Positions 35,849 through 45,408 of a stretch of 63,150 nucleotides of DNA are shown piece by piece. The DNA lies in the NCBI GenBank assembly GCA_017432445.1, contig JAFRJC010000087.1, forward strand, positions 82,483 through 145,632, read 5' to 3'. This DNA is from Eggerthellaceae bacterium. Lineage in GTDB: Bacteria; Actinomycetota; Coriobacteriia; Coriobacteriales; Eggerthellaceae. Made by a program: the position numbers and the translations under genes. Within the stretch, counting starts at the first letter, position 1. Each line of letters opens with the position of its first letter. The notes beneath the pieces are model-generated. The model did not search any database, was not told the DNA's origin, and worked only from the letters and a program-made list of their open reading frames with translations.

Positions 35849-38554
35849 ATGGCTAATGACAACAACCGCGACTCGTTCGACGAGTTCTTGAACAGGGCGG
35901 AAGAGGATTACGACGCAGAGCAGGAAGACGATGACATCCTCGATGACGTCGACGAGGTAGAAGATGACTCCCAGCCGGGTTCGGCCTTCTCCGAAGAGAT
36001 GCGCGCCCGGTCGCTGATGGTGGACATGCCCATAGCCCACGGCGAGATCGTCGAGGATGCCAACGGCGGGGAAGGGACCGTCGTTCGCAGCGCTTACCTG
36101 GGCAAGGAAATGCAGACCAGCTTCCTTGAATATTCGATGAGCGTCATCGTGTCCCGTGCGCTGCCCGACGTGCGAGACGGCCTGAAGCCGGTTCACCGCC
36201 GCATCCTGTATGCGATGAACGAGTCGGGCTACACGCCAAACCGCGCGCATATGAAATCGGCCCGTACCGTCGGTGACGTCATCGGCAAGTACCATCCGCA
36301 CGGTGATGCAGCGGTCTATGACACCATGGTGCGCTTGGCTCAGCCCTTCAACATGCGCGTGCCTTTGGTCGACGGTCACGGAAACTTCGGTTCCATCGAC
36401 GGCGACTCCGCGGCAGCCATGCGTTACACCGAGGCGCGTCTGGACAAGGCGGCCATGGAGCTTTTGCGCGACCTGGACAAGGAAACGGTCGATTTCCAGC
36501 CCAACTATGACGAGTCGCTCACCGAGCCCACGGTCCTGCCCGCCCGCTTCCCCAACTTGCTGGTCAACGGCTCGGCAGGCATTGCGGTAGGTATGGCCAC
36601 CAACATTCCGCCGCACAATCTGGGCGAGACCATCGATGCCGTGTGCCTGATGCTGGACAACCCGGAATGCACCACTGAAGACCTCATGGAAGTGCTTCCC
36701 GGGCCCGATTTCCCCACGGGCGGTCAGATCATGGGTAGGCAGGGCATCGTCGATGCATACGAGACCGGTCGCGGCAGCTTGACCATCCGCGCCAAGTACC
36801 GCATCGACGAGATGAAGAACGGCAAGACAAACATCGTCATCACCGAGATTCCCTACCAGGTCAACCGCAACCGCCTGCTGGAAAAGCTCGGCGAGCTCGT
36901 GCGCGACAAGAAGCTGCCCGAGATCAGCAACATCCACGACGCTGCCGACCGCAAGGGCATCGACATCATCATCGAGCTGAAGCAGAACGCGCTTCCCCAG
37001 GTCGTCATCAACAAGCTCTTCAAGCACACCTCGCTGCAGGTGGGCTTCGGCGTCATCATGCTGGCGCTGGTAGACGGCGTGCCGCGCGTGCTGTCGCTCA
37101 AGGAAGTGCTGCACTATTACATCAAGCACCAGGAAGAGGTCATCGAGAGGCGTACGCGCTACGAGCTGGCCAAAGCCGAGGAGCGTGCGCACATCCTGGA
37201 AGGCCTGATCGTCGCGCTCGACAACATCGACGAGGTCATCACGATCATCCGCTCCTCTGAGACCGACAAGGAGGCCTCCGAACGGCTGACCGAGCGCTTT
37301 GGGCTTACGGACAAGCAGACAGAGGCAATCCTCCAGATGCGCTTGCGCCGCCTGGTTGGGCTCGAGCGCCAGAAGATCCAAGACGAACTCGCAGAGTTGC
37401 GCGAGCGCATCGCGTACTTCAACCGCGTGCTTTCCGACCGCGCTCTTCTGCGCAGCATCATCAAAGACGAGTTGCTCGACATCAAGAAGCGCTTCAGCAC
37501 GCCGCGCAAGACGGTTATCGCTGAGGCAGCCACCGAAATCAACGTGGAAGATCTGATCGTCGATGAGAACATGGTGGTCACGGTAACCAAGGCCGGTTAC
37601 GTCAAGCGTTTGCCCGTAGCTACGTACCGCAGCCAGAAGCGCGGAGGCAAGGGCACGCAGGGCGTAAACCTCAAGGACAACGACTATGTCGACCACCTGT
37701 TCGTGGCCTCGACGCACTCCTACATGCTGTTCTTCACCAGTAAGGGCAAGGTCTATCGTCTGAAGGTTTACGAAATTCCCGAGGCGTCGCGTCATGCACG
37801 CGGCACCTATATTGGCAACCTGCTGCAGCTGGACAAGGACGAGGCCGTCGCTGCCGTTATCGCCACCAAGGAGTTCCCGGAAGACGAGTTTCTGATTTTC
37901 GGCACCGAGCAGGGCATGGTGAAGAAGACGTCCATGAAGCTGTACGACCGCACGCGCCGCGATGGCCTGATCGCGATCAACCTCAAGGAGGACGACGCCC
38001 TCATCGCCGTCAAGCGCGTGGCGCCCACCGACATGGTCATCATGGCATCGAGCGCCGGCAAGGCCATCAAATGGGACGAATCCGAGGTGCGCGCTATGGG
38101 ACGCGACACCACAGGCGTGCGCGGCATCACGCTGCCGGTGGGTGCACGTGCGCTTGGCCTGGAGGTTTGCAACGACACCTACAAGCCCGAGCTGTTCGTC
38201 ATCACCGAGAAGGGCTATGGCAAGCGCACTGACGTGTCCGAGTATCCGCTGCACCATCGCGGTGGCCAGGGTGTGTTCACCATCAACATGACGTCGAAGA
38301 AAGGCCAGCTCGCCGATGTGAAAGTTGTTCGTCCTGGCGAGGAGCTCATGATCATGTCCGAGGAGGGCGTAGTCGTTCGCACCGCCGTTTCCGGCATCTC
38401 CAAGCAGGGACGCGCCACTCAAGGCGTTCACGTGATGAAGGTCGCCGACAAGGACAAGGTCACCGCCGTGGCCATCACAAAGACCAAGGCTACCAAACCG
38501 CACACTAAGGGCTCGTTGATCGACGAGGAAGAGGATCTCGACGCCGAGGAGTAG
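35849..38554 (+). CDS. gyrA: DNA gyrase subunit A
   Basis: 901 residues. Family core [20 protein letters not shown] and [13 protein letters not shown]; catalytic tyrosine Y193 in MRYTEARL; GyrA box QKRGGKG in the C-terminal beta-pinwheel. An acidic extension of about 70 residues (many Asp/Glu) precedes the core and the C-terminus is again acidic ([10 protein letters not shown]). The quinolone position equal to E. coli Ser83 is Ala154 ([10 protein letters not shown]), as in mycobacteria, which generally lowers quinolone sensitivity. ATG start after TTGGAGACACCCAA. Confidence 0.97.
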   Translation: MANDNNRDSFDEFLNRAEEDYDAEQEDDDILDDVDEVEDDSQPGSAFSEEMRARSLMVDMPIAHGEIVEDANGGEGTVVRSAYLGKEMQTSFLEYSMSVIVSRALPDVRDGLKPVHRRILYAMNESGYTPNRAHMKSARTVGDVIGKYHPHGDAAVYDTMVRLAQPFNMRVPLVDGHGNFGSIDGDSAAAMRYTEARLDKAAMELLRDLDKETVDFQPNYDESLTEPTVLPARFPNLLVNGSAGIAVGMATNIPPHNLGETIDAVCLMLDNPECTTEDLMEVLPGPDFPTGGQIMGRQGIVDAYETGRGSLTIRAKYRIDEMKNGKTNIVITEIPYQVNRNRLLEKLGELVRDKKLPEISNIHDAADRKGIDIIIELKQNALPQVVINKLFKHTSLQVGFGVIMLALVDGVPRVLSLKEVLHYYIKHQEEVIERRTRYELAKAEERAHILEGLIVALDNIDEVITIIRSSETDKEASERLTERFGLTDKQTEAILQMRLRRLVGLERQKIQDELAELRERIAYFNRVLSDRALLRSIIKDELLDIKKRFSTPRKTVIAEAATEINVEDLIVDENMVVTVTKAGYVKRLPVATYRSQKRGGKGTQGVNLKDNDYVDHLFVASTHSYMLFFTSKGKVYRLKVYEIPEASRHARGTYIGNLLQLDKDEAVAAVIATKEFPEDEFLIFGTEQGMVKKTSMKLYDRTRRDGLIAINLKEDDALIAVKRVAPTDMVIMASSAGKAIKWDESEVRAMGRDTTGVRGITLPVGARALGLEVCNDTYKPELFVITEKGYGKRTDVSEYPLHHRGGQGVFTINMTSKKGQLADVKVVRPGEELMIMSEEGVVVRTAVSGISKQGRATQGVHVMKVADKDKVTAVAITKTKATKPHTKGSLIDEEEDLDAEE

Positions 38555-38580
38555 AGACCCAATCGAAAGCGTAGAGGAAA

Positions 38581-38615
38581 ACGGGCCGGAGACGATGTCT
38601 CCGGCCCGTTCTTTT
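38581..38615. terminator. Bidirectional terminator between gyrA and the LytTR gene
   Basis: ACGGGCCGGAGAC (38581-38593) pairs perfectly with GTCTCCGGCCCGT (38597-38609). TCTTTT follows on the plus side, and the minus side continues TTTTCC. Confidence 0.85.
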
Positions 38616-38649
38616 GAATCTGTCTCTATCTATGGGTAATCGGAATACG

Positions 38650-39393
38650 TTATTGCCGCAGGCATCTGGTGCGCAGGGCTTCGGCTACTGGTTTGCGCAG
38701 ACGGGTTGGGAGGATGATGGTCTGGCCATCGCCGAAGATTGCCGAGGTTTCGCTAGCGCTACTCATGTTTTCCAGGTTTACGATGAACGAGCCTCCCACC
38801 TTCATGAAAGAGTCGCTGGCTTGGTGCAGTCGCTCGTAGAGCGCCTGTAGGGTCGTGCGCGTGACCACGACGGTATGCTCGGGCAGATGAACGATGGGTC
38901 CTTTCTTCCCGACCTCGATAAACGAGACATCGTCGAGGTTGAGGTTAACGACGGTCTTACCCGATTTAATGGCGAAAAACTTGCGTCGTGCGCGCACTGT
39001 CTCGAGGATGGCTTTTCCAATCACGCTCTCGAACTCTTCTTGAACAAGAGGCAGGGGCAAGAACTTTCCTCCCGCCCTGTAAGCGCAGAGAGCATGGTTA
39101 TCGTCGGAGGACATGAACACGAAACGGGTATGGGGAGTCAGCGCCTTCATGTTCGTGGCTGAATCCGCAATCTCTTGCAAGCTCATCTCGGCGCAGCGTC
39201 CGTCGATGCGGCAAATCGCGATATCGAAGAAATCGGGCTTGAGCAATGCAAGCAGCTTGCCGAACTCCTCGCGCGAGTTCATGACGAGCGTCTCGATATT
39301 GAAGATGCCATGATGTGTGGCATATGCGTCTATCACCTTGCGCAGGTGCAAACCCTCGGCTCTTTGTCCGGCGCATATGACCAGTCGAATCAT
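38650..39393 (-). CDS. LytTR-family regulator with atypical receiver
   Basis: 247 residues. The N-terminal about 115 residues resemble a receiver (MIRLVICAGQRAEGL, FDIAICRIDG, then FVFMSSDDNHAL) but the acidic pocket and usual phospho-Asp context (xxxDxxLP) are not clear. The C-terminal 105 residues are a LytTR DNA-binding domain: FFAIKSGKTVVNLNLDDVSFIEV, split here by VGKKGPIVHL, and a conserved RTTLQALYERL and FIVNLENMSS. The start ATG at 39391-39393 lies 4 bp after the stop of the membrane-protein gene. Probably controlled by that partner rather than by a classical kinase (inference). Confidence 0.8.
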   Translation of the reverse strand: MIRLVICAGQRAEGLHLRKVIDAYATHHGIFNIETLVMNSREEFGKLLALLKPDFFDIAICRIDGRCAEMSLQEIADSATNMKALTPHTRFVFMSSDDNHALCAYRAGGKFLPLPLVQEEFESVIGKAILETVRARRKFFAIKSGKTVVNLNLDDVSFIEVGKKGPIVHLPEHTVVVTRTTLQALYERLHQASDSFMKVGGSFIVNLENMSSASETSAIFGDGQTIILPTRLRKPVAEALRTRCLRQ

Positions 39394-39397
39394 ACGG

Positions 39398-40012
39398 TTA
39401 CCGCTCCACATCCTCTTCTGCGTCAAAGGTCGCTTCGTAGTTGTCAAGCAGCCGTGCGAGTTCCTTGGCGTTGTCGAACGTTCCCAATTCGGTGTAGGAA
39501 TGGTTGCCCGATTTCACGAGCTCGACTTTGTAGAGCACGCCTTTCCACTGGTCGATTACGACGCTGGCATACTCGGGCTCTTCCTCGTCACCAACCAGGT
39601 GGAAGTTAAACGTCCTGCTCGATATCATGAATATCGGCTCGAAACCCTCGGGCGGCACGGCCACCTCGAATCCGTAGGACATTTTCGCGAGAGCTTCGGC
39701 TGCGAACATGACCAGCTCGTAAGTGTCGTGTTCGGGCGCGAGTTTGGATAGGGGAGCGTAGCCGATTTCGTGATTGTACAGCCCATCGGCAGACAGGTAG
39801 AACCGTCGCACCATCTCCTCGCGCACGAGCGTGCGAGAGCGGAAGACGAGCAGCCCTATGGCGGCGACTAGCACCCATAGGACCACGAGCAAGACGTCGA
39901 GCGCATGGCTGGTGCGGTACAGGTTGTTTGCAACATAGAAGACGGAAAAGCCAAGCGCGATGACCAAGACGACGATCTCGACGGCGATTGCGGCTTTAAG
40001 CTGGTTGCGCAC
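39398..40012 (-). CDS. Two-helix membrane protein paired with the LytTR regulator
   Basis: 204 residues. Two membrane segments at the N-terminus (about 8-28 and 38-57, with VLVIALGFSVFYV and LLVVLWVLVAAIGLLVF), then a cytoplasmic domain of about 145 residues. That domain has scattered aromatic residues and an acidic C-terminus. GTG start at 40012 after AGGAGGACCA. It forms a tight two-gene operon with the LytTR gene, so a signalling or inhibitory role is likely, but no known family is recognised. Confidence 0.65.
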   Translation of the reverse strand: MRNQLKAAIAVEIVVLVIALGFSVFYVANNLYRTSHALDVLLVVLWVLVAAIGLLVFRSRTLVREEMVRRFYLSADGLYNHEIGYAPLSKLAPEHDTYELVMFAAEALAKMSYGFEVAVPPEGFEPIFMISSRTFNFHLVGDEEEPEYASVVIDQWKGVLYKVELVKSGNHSYTELGTFDNAKELARLLDNYEATFDAEEDVER

Positions 40013-40232
40013 TGGTCCTCCTTGTCGGGTATGTCAAAAAAGCGAACATTTCAGCTCCATTATAGTTTGATTATGGCCGCAGTTGCGAAAGTTTAACCAG
40101 CACAATCTGACGCATTTTGCAAATAAGCACGCCAAAACCGTTCGATCTGTCATCATCCAACCTTGCCAATCGCAAAATGAGCCAAGGGGTGCATCCAAAG
40201 CGAACGGCATCGAAAGGACATGAGGTGGATAT

Positions 40233-40255
40233 TCTGTTTCGCGTGACAAAACAGA
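40233..40255. promoter_or_regulatory. Operator-like inverted repeat
   Basis: TCTGTTT (40233-40239) and AAACAGA (40249-40255) flank a 9-bp centre in the divergent gap between the LytTR operon and the sensor kinase gene. A consensus TATAAT lies at 40274-40279 on the plus strand, so a regulator bound here would sit at the -35 region of the kinase promoter. The gap 40013-40344 also has a TATAAT on the minus strand near 40060. Confidence 0.45.
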
Positions 40256-40273
40256 GTCGCTGTACACATCACG

Positions 40274-40279
40274 TATAAT
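40274..40279 (+). promoter_or_regulatory. -10 element of the hybrid kinase gene
   Basis: Consensus TATAAT about 65 bp before the start codon; the -35 lies within the inverted repeat and is not clear. Confidence 0.4.
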
Positions 40280-40344
40280 AAAGAATTTAACAGCCGTAGC
40301 GTTGTGGCATATTTAACAGTCCCATTGCTAAGGAGGCGGATAGC

Positions 40345-43300
40345 ATGTCCGATATACGCAACGATCACATGGGGGTCAAGGGAAGAATCATCCTGCTCCT
40401 GTGCCTGTTCTGTACGGTCGGCCTGTTCCTGTCCGTTCCCGCCTATGCAGATGAGCCCAAATCGGAACCGATCAAGGTGGGCTATTACGAAAACGAAGTC
40501 TTCGAGGAAGGTGCTGAGGAAGGCGTCGTCAAGACGGGCTACGCCTACGAGTACTACCGCAAGCTCTCCGAATACACCGGTTGGAAATACGAATACGTGT
40601 ATGGGGGCTTCGGCGACCTCTACCAGATGCTGCTCGATGGCGATATCGACCTACTGGCTGGCCTGGCCTACAGGGAAGAGCGTGCAGATCTGATCGGCTA
40701 TCCGGAAGCCATTATGGGCAGCGAGGTCTATTACCTCGTCAAGCAGGATTATCTGACGGATGTGAACGCCGATCCCAAAACCCTGAGCGGCAAGAAGATC
40801 GGCGTGCTTGACAGTGCGATGGTGGGTGTCCTTAACAGCTACCTCGACGAGCACGGTGTGAAGGCCGAAGTCATATCCTACCCGGACCACGGGGAGCTCT
40901 TCTCCGCCTTCGACAGCAAGAATGTCGACGTGTTCGTCGCGGAGAGCGATGGTTCCTATATGCGCGACCACGCCCAGGTGCTCGGCGCCTTCGGCGCGTC
41001 GGATTACTACCTGTGCGTAAACAAGAAGCGACCTGACTTGCTCGCCGAGCTCAACGAGGCTCAATCGATGCTGGCGGCAGAGGAGCCGAACTACCTGGAC
41101 TCACTGTCCGCCAAGTACTACTCCATCAGCGTCACGGCGCGCGCCTTTTCCGAGACCGAGCTCGAGTGGATACATGCACATGACGAACTGCGCGTCGGTT
41201 ACCTGGAAAACTACCTGCCCTACAGCGATACCGACGACGAGGGGCAGGTAACGGGACTTATCAAGGACGTCGTCCCAGAGATCCTCAAGAGACTCGGAAT
41301 CTCTGATATAGCCGTAACCTATACCGGCTACAAGAGCTATGACGACATGGTTGGGGATTTGACCGCCGGCGCCATCGACACTGCCTTTCCGGTGGGAGGC
41401 GGCCTGTATTACTCCGAGGAGAACGGAATCTACCAATCAAGTCCCGTTGCCTCGGCGCCGACCGAGATCGTGTTCAAGGACACCTACGACGAGAGCACGA
41501 TTACCCACTTTGCGGTAAACGAGAAAAACCGGATGCAGTACTACTACGTCAAGACCAACTATCCTGATGCAGAGGTCACTTTCTATCCATCCATTGACGA
41601 GTGTCTCGTTGCCGTCCTCAACGGCGAGGTGGGCTGCACGACCCTTAACGGCCTGCGTGCCAACGACATCTTGAAGAACAGCCGTTACAAGGGGCTTTCG
41701 CTGCGGCAGACCAGCCGAAACGACGATCGCTGCTTCGGTATCGAGATTGGAAACGAAGGCCTGTTGAAGCTGCTCAACCGCGGCATCAACGTCATTGGCA
41801 GCGATTTCGCGCAGAACCTGTCCTTCCGATACACGGAAGGCCTGTACTCCTACGGCATCGTGGATACGATCCGTGACCACATGTGGTTGTTCGTCGCTGG
41901 CATCCTCGCCGTCGCCGCGCTCGTCATCGTCTTGTTGTACCGCGACATCAAGCACACGCGCCAAGAAGCGTACGAGAAGGAGAAAGCCCGCGTCGTGCTC
42001 GAAGAGAAGAACCGGGAGTTGGCGGAGAGCAAGGAAGCCCTCTCGGATGCGCTTGTAGCGGCCGAGCAGGCCAGCCGTGCCAAGACGGCTTTCCTGAACA
42101 ACATGTCCCACGATATCCGCACCCCCATGAACGCCATCGTCGGGTTCACGGCGCTTGCGGCTTCGCATATCGACAACAAGGAGCAGGTGCTTGACTACCT
42201 CGGCAAGATATCCGTTTCCAGCCAGCACCTCCTGTCCCTGATCAACGACGTGCTCGACATGAGCCGCATCGAGAGCGGCAAGGTCACCATCGAAGAGGCC
42301 GACACGCACCTGCCCGACGTCGTGCACGATCTGAAGACCATCATACAGTCCAGCGCTTCGGCCAAGCAGTTGGAGCTGTTCATCGATACGCAGGACGTCG
42401 TGCACGAGGATATCGTGACGGACAAGATGCGGCTCAACCAGGTGCTCCTCAACATCTTGTCCAACGCGATCAAGTTCACGCCAAGCGGCGGCACCATCAG
42501 CTTCCGCGTTATCGAGAAGCCCTCCTCCTCTGCCGACAAGGCCGTTTTCGAGTTCAGGATCAAGGACAACGGAATCGGCATGAGCGAGGAGTTCCAGAAG
42601 ACGATCTTCGAAGCCTTCACACGCGAGAAGACCAGCACGGTCAGTGGAATCCAGGGCACGGGTTTGGGGATGGCCATCACGAAGAACATCGTGGACATGA
42701 TGGGCGGAACGATATCGGTCAATTCCGAGGAGGGCGTGGGCAGCGAGTTCATCGTGGAGCTTCCCTGCAAGATCAGCGGTGACGCCGCTGCGTTCGAGCC
42801 GGTTCCCGAGCTTCAGGGTCTGCGTGCCCTGGTCGCAGACGATGACACCAACACCTGCCTTTCGGTTTGCGCCATGCTGCGCGAGATAGGGATGCGCTCC
42901 GACTGGACCAATTACGGGCATGAGGCGATCGTCCGTGCCAAGGAGGCCCTCGAGAGCGCCGACGAGTTCAAGGTCTATATCATTGACTGGATGATGCCGG
43001 ACCTCAACGGAATCGAGACCGTCCGCCGCATCCGCAGAGAGATCGGCGACAACGCGCCCATCATCATTCTGACGGCCTACGACTGGGCCGATATCGAGGA
43101 GGAGGCGAAGGAAGCCGGCGTCACGGCCTTCTGCTCCAAGCCCTTGTTCATGTCCGAGCTCAGGAACGTTTTGGCTCAGCCTTTCCGCCTCGAGGGCGAG
43201 GCGGTCGAGGAGGACGTATCGCCCGACTTCACGGGCAAGCGGGTGCTGCTCGCCGAAGACAACGAGATGAACAAGATAATCGCCGTCGCGATTTTGGAGG

Positions 43301-43623
43301 AGCCCGGCTTTGCCGTCGAAACTGCTCAAGATGGCTTGGAGGCGGTCGAGATGATAGACGCCGCGCCGGCGGGATATTACGACATCGTGCTGATGGACGT
43401 GCAAATGCCACGCATGGACGGTTACGAAGCCGCCCGTCGGATCCGCGCAATGGAAGACCCCCTGAAAGCTCGTATACCCATCGTCGCCGTTACCGCGAAC
43501 GCTTTCGAGGAGGACCGCAAGATCGCGCTCGAGTCTGGGATGGACGGTCACCTGGCCAAACCTTATGACATAGCCGAGATAATGCGAACTCTGAGCGATA
43601 TTCTGGCATCGGAAAACCGCTAG
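40345..43623 (+). CDS. Hybrid sensor histidine kinase with tandem SBP_bac_3 sensor domains
   Basis: 1092 residues. Signal/anchor at 13-35, two extracytoplasmic solute-binding (PBPb) domains (about 45-270 and 285-500; IKVGYYEN and LRVGYLENYLPYSD are their starts), one membrane helix (about 513-533), a coiled linker, HisKA with H589 in NNMSHDIRTPMNAIVGF, HATPase with LNILSNAIKFTPSGG and IKDNGIGM, then two receivers with phospho-acceptors D881 (IIDWMMPDLNG) and D1018 (LMDVQMPRMDG). Such BvgS/EvgS-like kinases sense small molecules through Venus-flytrap domains and act by multistep relay. No Hpt domain or output regulator is adjacent, so the partner is elsewhere. ATG start after AAGGAGGCGGATAGC. 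Confidence 0.92.
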   Translation: MSDIRNDHMGVKGRIILLLCLFCTVGLFLSVPAYADEPKSEPIKVGYYENEVFEEGAEEGVVKTGYAYEYYRKLSEYTGWKYEYVYGGFGDLYQMLLDGDIDLLAGLAYREERADLIGYPEAIMGSEVYYLVKQDYLTDVNADPKTLSGKKIGVLDSAMVGVLNSYLDEHGVKAEVISYPDHGELFSAFDSKNVDVFVAESDGSYMRDHAQVLGAFGASDYYLCVNKKRPDLLAELNEAQSMLAAEEPNYLDSLSAKYYSISVTARAFSETELEWIHAHDELRVGYLENYLPYSDTDDEGQVTGLIKDVVPEILKRLGISDIAVTYTGYKSYDDMVGDLTAGAIDTAFPVGGGLYYSEENGIYQSSPVASAPTEIVFKDTYDESTITHFAVNEKNRMQYYYVKTNYPDAEVTFYPSIDECLVAVLNGEVGCTTLNGLRANDILKNSRYKGLSLRQTSRNDDRCFGIEIGNEGLLKLLNRGINVIGSDFAQNLSFRYTEGLYSYGIVDTIRDHMWLFVAGILAVAALVIVLLYRDIKHTRQEAYEKEKARVVLEEKNRELAESKEALSDALVAAEQASRAKTAFLNNMSHDIRTPMNAIVGFTALAASHIDNKEQVLDYLGKISVSSQHLLSLINDVLDMSRIESGKVTIEEADTHLPDVVHDLKTIIQSSASAKQLELFIDTQDVVHEDIVTDKMRLNQVLLNILSNAIKFTPSGGTISFRVIEKPSSSADKAVFEFRIKDNGIGMSEEFQKTIFEAFTREKTSTVSGIQGTGLGMAITKNIVDMMGGTISVNSEEGVGSEFIVELPCKISGDAAAFEPVPELQGLRALVADDDTNTCLSVCAMLREIGMRSDWTNYGHEAIVRAKEALESADEFKVYIIDWMMPDLNGIETVRRIRREIGDNAPIIILTAYDWADIEEEAKEAGVTAFCSKPLFMSELRNVLAQPFRLEGEAVEEDVSPDFTGKRVLLAEDNEMNKIIAVAILEEPGFAVETAQDGLEAVEMIDAAPAGYYDIVLMDVQMPRMDGYEAARRIRAMEDPLKARIPIVAVTANAFEEDRKIALESGMDGHLAKPYDIAEIMRTLSDILASENR

Positions 43624-43692
43624 CGAAGAGACTCGGGTCGTGTTTGGGAGGCGGCTAGTCTGCGAGCATGCTGGCTAAACGCCTAACGGACG

Positions 43693-43723
43693 ATGATGCA
43701 AAGCGCTCCTGGTTTTGCATCAT
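43693..43723 (+). terminator. Hairpin after the hybrid kinase gene
   Basis: ATGATGCAAA (43693-43702) and TTTGCATCAT (43714-43723) are perfect complements with an 11-nt loop. No T-run follows, so it is only a possible terminator. Confidence 0.35.
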
Positions 43724-43842
43724 TGCCTCGTGCTCAAAAAATGATGAAGCGATTTTGCGCATATTGTGCACCTCAATGGAGAAAAAAGACGCTGTGCGAC
43801 AATGGCATGCGGCAATGTTGGCCCCACCGAGGAGAACGCTCT

Positions 43843-45117
43843 ATGAAAAAGGTGAAGTACCTGAAGGCTCTGATAGCGCTGGGCATCGTGGCTGCTTGCG
43901 GTTGCATGCTGACGGCATGCTCTGGCGGTTCTGATGCGTCGGGCAATGCGAGCGCCGGTTCTGGAGCGGTGGCGGCCACCGTTAACGGGGTAGAGATTCT
44001 CGAAAGCAAGATCACCGACCAGGTGCAGGCTGTGCGCCAGGCGTACGCCATGGAAGATGACGAAGCCTGGGCCAAGTACCTGATCGACGGCGACACGACT
44101 CCCGAAGACGTTCGCAAGAACATCATCGATTCGTTTGTCGACCAGGAGCTCGTGAAGGTTGGCATCGAGGATTTGGGCCTGACCGTCGAGGATAGCGAGA
44201 TCGACTCTTACGTCGAGTCGATGCGCTCCAATTTCGATAGCGACGAGGCATGGGCCGACGCCCTCGAGCAGGCCGGCTTTACCGAGGAGTCCTATCGCGA
44301 GAACATCAAGAACTCGCTTCTGCAGCAGAAGCTCAACGAGCATTTTGAGAGCGAGGCCAAGGTCGAAGACAAGGACATGCTTGAATCGGCTAACTCGATA
44401 GCCTCGTATTACGACGGTGCCAAGCGTTCCTCCTATATTTTATTCGCAGTAGAGGATGCTGGCGACGAGCAGGCTGTAGCCGACGCAAAAACGCGCGCCC
44501 AGGCAGTGCTCGACGAAGTCAAAGCTGGTGCCGACTTCGCCGAAAAGGCCAAGGCGACCTCCGAGGACGAGGCAACCGCGGCCAACGGAGGCGATGCGGG
44601 CTGGGATGTCAACAACTATATCGGCGAGGAGTATTCCGCAGCGCTTGGCGAGCTGTCCGAAGGCCAGGTCAGCGACCCCGTTGAAAGCGACGCCGGCGTT
44701 TATCTCATAAAGTGCACCGAAGTGTTCGTCGCACCGGAGAAGCTCACCAAGCTCGATCAGCTCCCGGAGGAGTTCCGCGAGTCCATCGAACAGATGGCCA
44801 AGTCCAACAAGGTCCAAAGCGACTACAACGCCTGGCTCGAAGGCCTGCGAGAGGCAGCCGAGATCGTGATCAACGACATGCCGGCAGATGTGCCCTACAA
44901 CATCGACCTGACCGCCTACCAGTCCGCAAGCAGCGAGGCTGCCGACACCGCCGACGGCGAAGCTGATTCTGGTTCCTCCGCCGACGCTGAAGGCGAAGGC
45001 GCCGAGGAAATCGTCGTCGAAGAGGTCGATGAGACCTCCGCCGACGCCGAGGAAGTAGTGACCGAAGAGGACGTCGAGCTCGAGCAGGTCGAAAAGGATG
45101 AGGCGAAGAGCAAGTAA
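43843..45117 (+). CDS. Parvulin-type peptidyl-prolyl isomerase lipoprotein (PrsA/SurA-like)
   Basis: 424 residues. Lipoprotein signal with lipobox LTAC near residue 26. A SurA-like N-terminal helical chaperone part (VNGVEILESKITDQVQAV) is followed by a PpiC domain at about 195-300 (SYILFAVEDA, ADFAEKAKATSED, GGDAGWDVNN, AGVYLIKCTEV). The last 60 residues are very acidic and low-complexity. PrsA-type proteins fold secreted proteins outside the membrane, fitting the secreted protease and adhesin downstream. Start: ATG at 43843 after GAGGAGAACGCTCT. Confidence 0.88.
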   Translation: MKKVKYLKALIALGIVAACGCMLTACSGGSDASGNASAGSGAVAATVNGVEILESKITDQVQAVRQAYAMEDDEAWAKYLIDGDTTPEDVRKNIIDSFVDQELVKVGIEDLGLTVEDSEIDSYVESMRSNFDSDEAWADALEQAGFTEESYRENIKNSLLQQKLNEHFESEAKVEDKDMLESANSIASYYDGAKRSSYILFAVEDAGDEQAVADAKTRAQAVLDEVKAGADFAEKAKATSEDEATAANGGDAGWDVNNYIGEEYSAALGELSEGQVSDPVESDAGVYLIKCTEVFVAPEKLTKLDQLPEEFRESIEQMAKSNKVQSDYNAWLEGLREAAEIVINDMPADVPYNIDLTAYQSASSEAADTADGEADSGSSADAEGEGAEEIVVEEVDETSADAEEVVTEEDVELEQVEKDEAKSK

Positions 45118-45143
45118 GCTCAGTTCATTCACGTAAGAACGCA

Positions 45144-45176
45144 AGCGCGGCGGGGCATAAGCCCCGCCGCGCTTTT
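45144..45176 (+). terminator. Terminator of the PPIase gene
   Basis: AGCGCGGCGGGGC (45144-45156) pairs perfectly with GCCCCGCCGCGCT (45161-45173), followed by TTTC. Confidence 0.85.
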
Positions 45177-45299
45177 CTATGAAGCGATGCATTCCAGATG
45201 CTCGTTACATGGCGTACCCGCTCTTCGATGAGGAAACAAGAGCCTAACCTTTTCCGCACGCTGCATCGTGCGCATGGCACCAACTACAGCTTGCCGGGA

Positions 45300-45328
45300 T
45301 TGCCTGCAACGCTGCTTGCCACTATAAT
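45300..45328 (+). promoter_or_regulatory. Promoter of the NSS transporter gene
   Basis: TTGCCT (45300-45305), a 17-bp spacer and consensus TATAAT (45323-45328), 80 bp before the start codon. Confidence 0.65.
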
Positions 45329-45408
45329 GTCTCAGCTCGGTAAAACCAGCGGGAAGCGAATACGCCCAAAACGGAGGGGTGTTTCCCGTTGCGGCAAAAG
45401 GGGAAATT

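Noticed and set aside
35804..38503. 899-residue minus-strand frame opposite gyrA, and a 606-residue frame (33951-35771) opposite gyrB
   Set aside because: Gyrase genes are certain; the opposite frames have antisense composition and no start signals.
40236..40254. TGTTTCGCGTGACAAAACA as a degenerate parS
   Set aside because: Centre mismatch and a 3-bp expansion; better described as a generic inverted repeat.
41437..43551. 704-residue minus-strand frame opposite the hybrid kinase gene
   Set aside because: Shadow of a clear kinase gene.
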